Below, one piece after another: positions 6,102 through 6,785 of a stretch of DNA of 6,785 bases (its first letter is position 1; each line of letters opens with the position of its first letter). The stretch covers positions 1 through 6,785 of the forward strand of contig JAPHTL010000281.1 of the NCBI GenBank assembly GCA_026193355.1. The letters are read 5' to 3'. The position numbers were made by a program, and so were the translations under genes. The notes below the pieces were generated by a model. That model ran no database searches, had not been told where the DNA came from, and worked only from the letters and a program-made list of their open reading frames with translations. This DNA is from Rhodospirillales bacterium (lineage in GTDB: Bacteria; Pseudomonadota; Alphaproteobacteria; Rhodospirillales; JAPHTL01).

Positions 6102-6785
6102 AACACGGACTGCGCCGAGGGAATATCGACACTGAATACAGACCCTTTTCCGGGAATTGAGCGCACATTTACCGGTGTGCCAAGGAGATTCGCCAGGCGG
6201 CTGACAATCGCCAGCCCCAACCCCAGCCCCTTGCGACGATCACGCGATGGATTATCCAGCTGGTAGAAGTCTTCGAATATTCGCTCTCGCTGTTCTGGCG
6301 GAATGCCGATCCCCGTATCCCATATCTCGATTCTGACCCCGCCTGCCCGCCGCCGCGTGGCGATCAGGATTCCCCCGCTTTCCGTATAGTTAAGGGCGTT
6401 GCTCATCAGGTTGCGCGAGACCCGTTCCAACAAAGTGGGGTCGGTTTCAATCATGATGTCAGGGATGATTCTTTTTCGGCAAACGATGCCCTTCTCCCTG
6501 CACAGGGCGCCAAATTCCTCAACCAGTCGCTCCAGCATTTCCGAGAGGGAAAAAAGGGATTTTTCCGGAACGATCAGCCCGGCATCGAACCGCGAAACGT
6601 CGAGCAGCATGTTCAGCAACTGCTCCAGCGCGTCCACGGACAAACGAATTTTTGCAATAAGGTCGCTTGATTTTTCATCATGCTGGCGGAAGGCCAACGC
6701 CTCGACAAAAAGGATCAGCGCCTGAAGGGGTTGTCGCAGATCGTGGCTGGCGGCCGCCAGAAAGTGCGTCTTGATCCGAACCGCC
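6095..6785 (-). CDS. Sensor histidine kinase, C-terminal catalytic part (cut by window edge)
   Basis: Transmitter region of a two-component histidine kinase; the sensor part lies beyond the right edge. The frame is open from 6785 and gives 229 residues (numbered from the edge). The phosphoacceptor is H14 in the H-box ASHDLRQPLQAL (codon 6745-6743). The ATPase domain has N-box RNLMSNALNYT (124-134), G1 box DTGIGI (156-161), F-box FEDFYQL (170-176) and G2 box GLGLGLAI (186-193). The SHDLRQPL type of H-box is common in PAS-linked or hybrid kinases, but here the protein ends about 15 residues after the ATPase domain (SVDIPSAQSVFQ) with no receiver domain. TTG 6697, which could be read as a start, is internal because it would remove the H-box. 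The stimulus and partner regulator are unknown. Adjacency to modC is convergent and implies no functional link. Confidence 0.93.
   Translation of the reverse strand, partial: AVRIKTHFLAAASHDLRQPLQALILFVEALAFRQHDEKSSDLIAKIRLSVDALEQLLNMLLDVSRFDAGLIVPEKSLFSLSEMLERLVEEFGALCREKGIVCRKRIIPDIMIETDPTLLERVSRNLMSNALNYTESGGILIATRRRAGGVRIEIWDTGIGIPPEQRERIFEDFYQLDNPSRDRRKGLGLGLAIVSRLANLLGTPVNVRSIPGKGSVFSVDIPSAQSVFQ

Overview
The window looks chromosomal and proteobacterial, most likely from an alphaproteobacterium of moderately high GC. This rests on gene content, compact operons with 4-8 nt start/stop overlaps, TTG/GTG start use and an AT-rich regulatory gap inside otherwise GC-rich DNA. The genus cannot be fixed from the sequence alone; a Thalassospira- or Rhodospirillales-like organism is a guess. 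There is no transposase, integrase, tRNA, rRNA or CRISPR array.

Region 1 (1-2766) concerns zinc. On the minus strand, znuC and znuB (cut by the left edge) encode the ATPase and permease of a high-affinity zinc importer and overlap by 8 nt. Divergent from them is a two-gene plus-strand unit: hisI (phosphoribosyl-AMP cyclohydrolase, a zinc enzyme of histidine synthesis), translationally coupled by an ATGA overlap to a COG0523/CobW-type GTPase with a CxCC motif and a His-rich metal-binding stretch. The 112-bp divergent gap holds a plausible but imperfect Zur-type operator. The arrangement suggests a zinc-limitation response in which zinc is imported and a GTPase metallochaperone gives it to a priority client, possibly the HisI encoded beside it. 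This is the most interesting part of the window.

Region 2 (2770-3409) holds a small PilZ-domain gene on the minus strand, tail-to-tail with the GTPase gene, followed by a 286-bp gap. The gap has a strongly AT-rich, A/T-tract-phased part and then a very good 24-bp ModE-type operator overlapping a candidate -10 element.

Region 3 (3410-6101) is a complete modABC operon: periplasmic molybdate-binding protein, membrane permease and ATPase with a C-terminal Mop domain. Spacing is tight (20 bp and 5 bp), and it is probably repressed by ModE (not in the window) when molybdate is plentiful.

Region 4 (6095-6785) is the C-terminal part of a sensor histidine kinase on the minus strand. It overlaps the end of modC tail-to-tail by 7 bp and continues past the right edge. 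The H-box and the full ATPase domain are visible, and no receiver domain follows.
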